This document shows, piece by piece, positions 63,242-64,000 of a stretch of 64,000 nt of DNA; positions within the stretch are counted from its first letter, which is position 1; each line of letters begins with the position of its first letter. The stretch spans positions 372,001 through 436,000 of the forward strand of contig JADJEU010000001.1 in the NCBI GenBank assembly GCA_016709005.1, read 5' to 3'. Both the position numbers and the translations under genes were made by a program. The DNA is from Crocinitomicaceae bacterium. Its GTDB lineage: Bacteria; Bacteroidota; Bacteroidia; Flavobacteriales_D; Crocinitomicaceae. The notes beneath the pieces were generated by a model. The model worked only from the letters and a program-made list of their open reading frames with translations, was not told where the DNA came from and searched no databases.

Positions 63242-64000
63242 TTATTGAACGACTAATTTTTGAATTTTACGTGAACTGGATGTTACGCATTCAATAATAT
63301 AGCTACTCCTTGCTAAAGCAGAAATGTCGAAGGTTTCTGTGTTATAAATTTGTTGTGTGAAAATTGTTTTTCCACTTAGGTCGTAGAGATTGATCGTTCC
63401 TTCACCAGAAATAGAAACGGTTACATTTTCAGCTGCTGGATTTGGATATACTTCAAATTGAATCAGTTCATTTTGATCAACCGCCAGCAGTTCGTCAAAC
63501 TCCCAGAAATCGCGCATGTTTGTACCAGTTGTGCCTATCCCCACATAGCCTTTATCTCCAATCGAAAATCCAGAAGAAAATCTTCTTGAAGACCCCGGAA
63601 ATTCATCCATTTGAGTCCATGTGTTGGTTGCCGGATCAAACTCCCATACCTCATCCGTAAGTTCTGACAACCAGCCTACGTATCCACAAACAATATAGCC
63701 TTTTCCTTTTACGGCAAAGGCAGCTGATCCTCCAGATGCTAAGCCAGGAAAGAAAGCACGAACAGACCATTCATCTGTTGTTGATTTGTATTCATAAAGT
63801 GAAGATGCTGATTTAACATAAGCTTTTTCACCTATTGTAAAACTGGATGACCAGCTTGAGGGTGAAAACGGAGCATTATTTTTTGCAGTCCACACATCTG
63901 TTCCAGGATCGTATTCATAAAGTAAGTTCGTATATAGGTAATAGCCTTTTCCATTTACCGAAAAGCCTACCTGATCCGTTGCTCCCATTGGTACCGATTG
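63242..64000 (-). CDS. kelch-repeat T9SS protein, 5' end outside the window
   Basis: The frame is open to the window edge (reading QSVPMGATDQVGF at base 64000), so the ATG at 63988 is internal. About 252 codons are visible: three to four kelch blades (GFSVNGKGYYLYTNL, GSAAFAVKGKGYIVCGYVGW, FPGSSRRFSSGFSIGDKGYV), the linker EFDELLAVDQNELIQ and a T9SS domain with FEVYPNPAAENVTVSISG and RKIQKLVVQ at the C-terminus. The first gene in a row of three paralogues; 21 bases separate it from the second. Function of the array is unknown. Confidence 0.85.
   Translation of the reverse strand, partial: QSVPMGATDQVGFSVNGKGYYLYTNLLYEYDPGTDVWTAKNNAPFSPSSWSSSFTIGEKAYVKSASSLYEYKSTTDEWSVRAFFPGLASGGSAAFAVKGKGYIVCGYVGWLSELTDEVWEFDPATNTWTQMDEFPGSSRRFSSGFSIGDKGYVGIGTTGTNMRDFWEFDELLAVDQNELIQFEVYPNPAAENVTVSISGEGTINLYDLSGKTIFTQQIYNTETFDISALARSSYIIECVTSSSRKIQKLVVQ

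Noticed and set aside
1..64000. CRISPR array, tRNA, rRNA, phage or transposase genes
   Set aside because: No regularly spaced short repeats, cloverleaf-like sequences, rRNA words or transposase motifs were seen; the only regular repeat is the 121-bp tandem unit, which has no spacers. A tRNA could still be missed by eye.

Overview
The window looks like a chromosomal piece of an AT-rich Bacteroidota bacterium, most likely a member of the Flavobacteriales. The support is: secreted kelch proteins ending in type IX secretion (T9SS) sorting domains; many small SPII lipoproteins; -7 promoter boxes of the TAnnTTTG type; weak or absent Shine-Dalgarno sequences; and families typical of the phylum (DUF3276/PUR-alpha, short AMP nucleosidase, TPR-SpoIIE phosphatases, MtaB, DUF6155, DUF4907). 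No rRNA, tRNA, CRISPR array, prophage or insertion sequence was recognised. The genes at both window edges run off the end.

Layout. 1-2.4 kb: small hypothetical, secreted and lipoprotein genes. 2.5-9 kb (minus): a MORN/TonB-like protein behind mtaB, then an operon of a ribulose-phosphate-epimerase-CBS fusion, DAHP synthase, an HTH-HAD (KdsC-like) fusion and miaA, followed by the PUR-alpha-like gene on its own promoter. 9-11.4 kb: alpha/beta hydrolase and a frameshifted PBP4-type carboxypeptidase. 11.5-19.3 kb (plus): an exopolysaccharide cluster (asnB, glycosyltransferase, Wza-like exporter, Wzc-like tyrosine kinase, rfbC, WecA-like initiating transferase). 19.3-19.7 kb: a tandem repeat of about 121 bp. 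19.7-22.5 kb: uvrA with an in-frame TGA. 22.6-27.7 kb: small proteins, saccharopine-dehydrogenase-like, ATP-grasp and DUF481-like genes. 27.8-36.4 kb: sucD, frameshifted mnmE, NDH-2, a GNAT acetyltransferase, a TPR-SpoIIE phosphatase and frameshifted pepD. 36.8-40.1 kb: DEAD-box helicase and a second TPR-SpoIIE phosphatase. 41.3-46.1 kb: an NAD-linked formate dehydrogenase (FdhA-like plus a NuoE-NuoF fusion). 46.3-47.5 kb: a decayed gene. 47.7-54.7 kb: beta-mannosidase, CutC, GH20 hexosaminidase and glycosylasparaginase. 54.7-60.2 kb: histidine kinase, AMP nucleosidase, a Cys-rich lipoprotein, an AI-2E-family permease and RecQ. 60.4-64 kb: DUF4907 and three tandem kelch-T9SS proteins.

Two themes stand out. 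First, the 47.7-54.7 kb locus encodes three enzymes that together would dismantle the core of a eukaryotic-type N-glycan (Man-beta-GlcNAc, GlcNAc-GlcNAc, GlcNAc-Asn). All three reading frames are broken, while the embedded cutC is intact. Second, broken frames recur across the window. Six genes carry one or two single-base indels, mostly in homopolymers; one further gene (uvrA) has a TGA and one (GH2) a TAG; and one junction appears to have lost DNA between a histidine kinase and the glycosylasparaginase. Because mnmE, uvrA and pepD are among the victims, sequencing or assembly error is at least as likely as real decay and should be settled first.

Several intergenic spaces carry dispersed, partly palindromic repeat families that recur within the window. 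Candidate -7 boxes often lie only 5-25 bases before the start codon, suggesting short or absent leaders; these boxes were used to choose between alternative starts.
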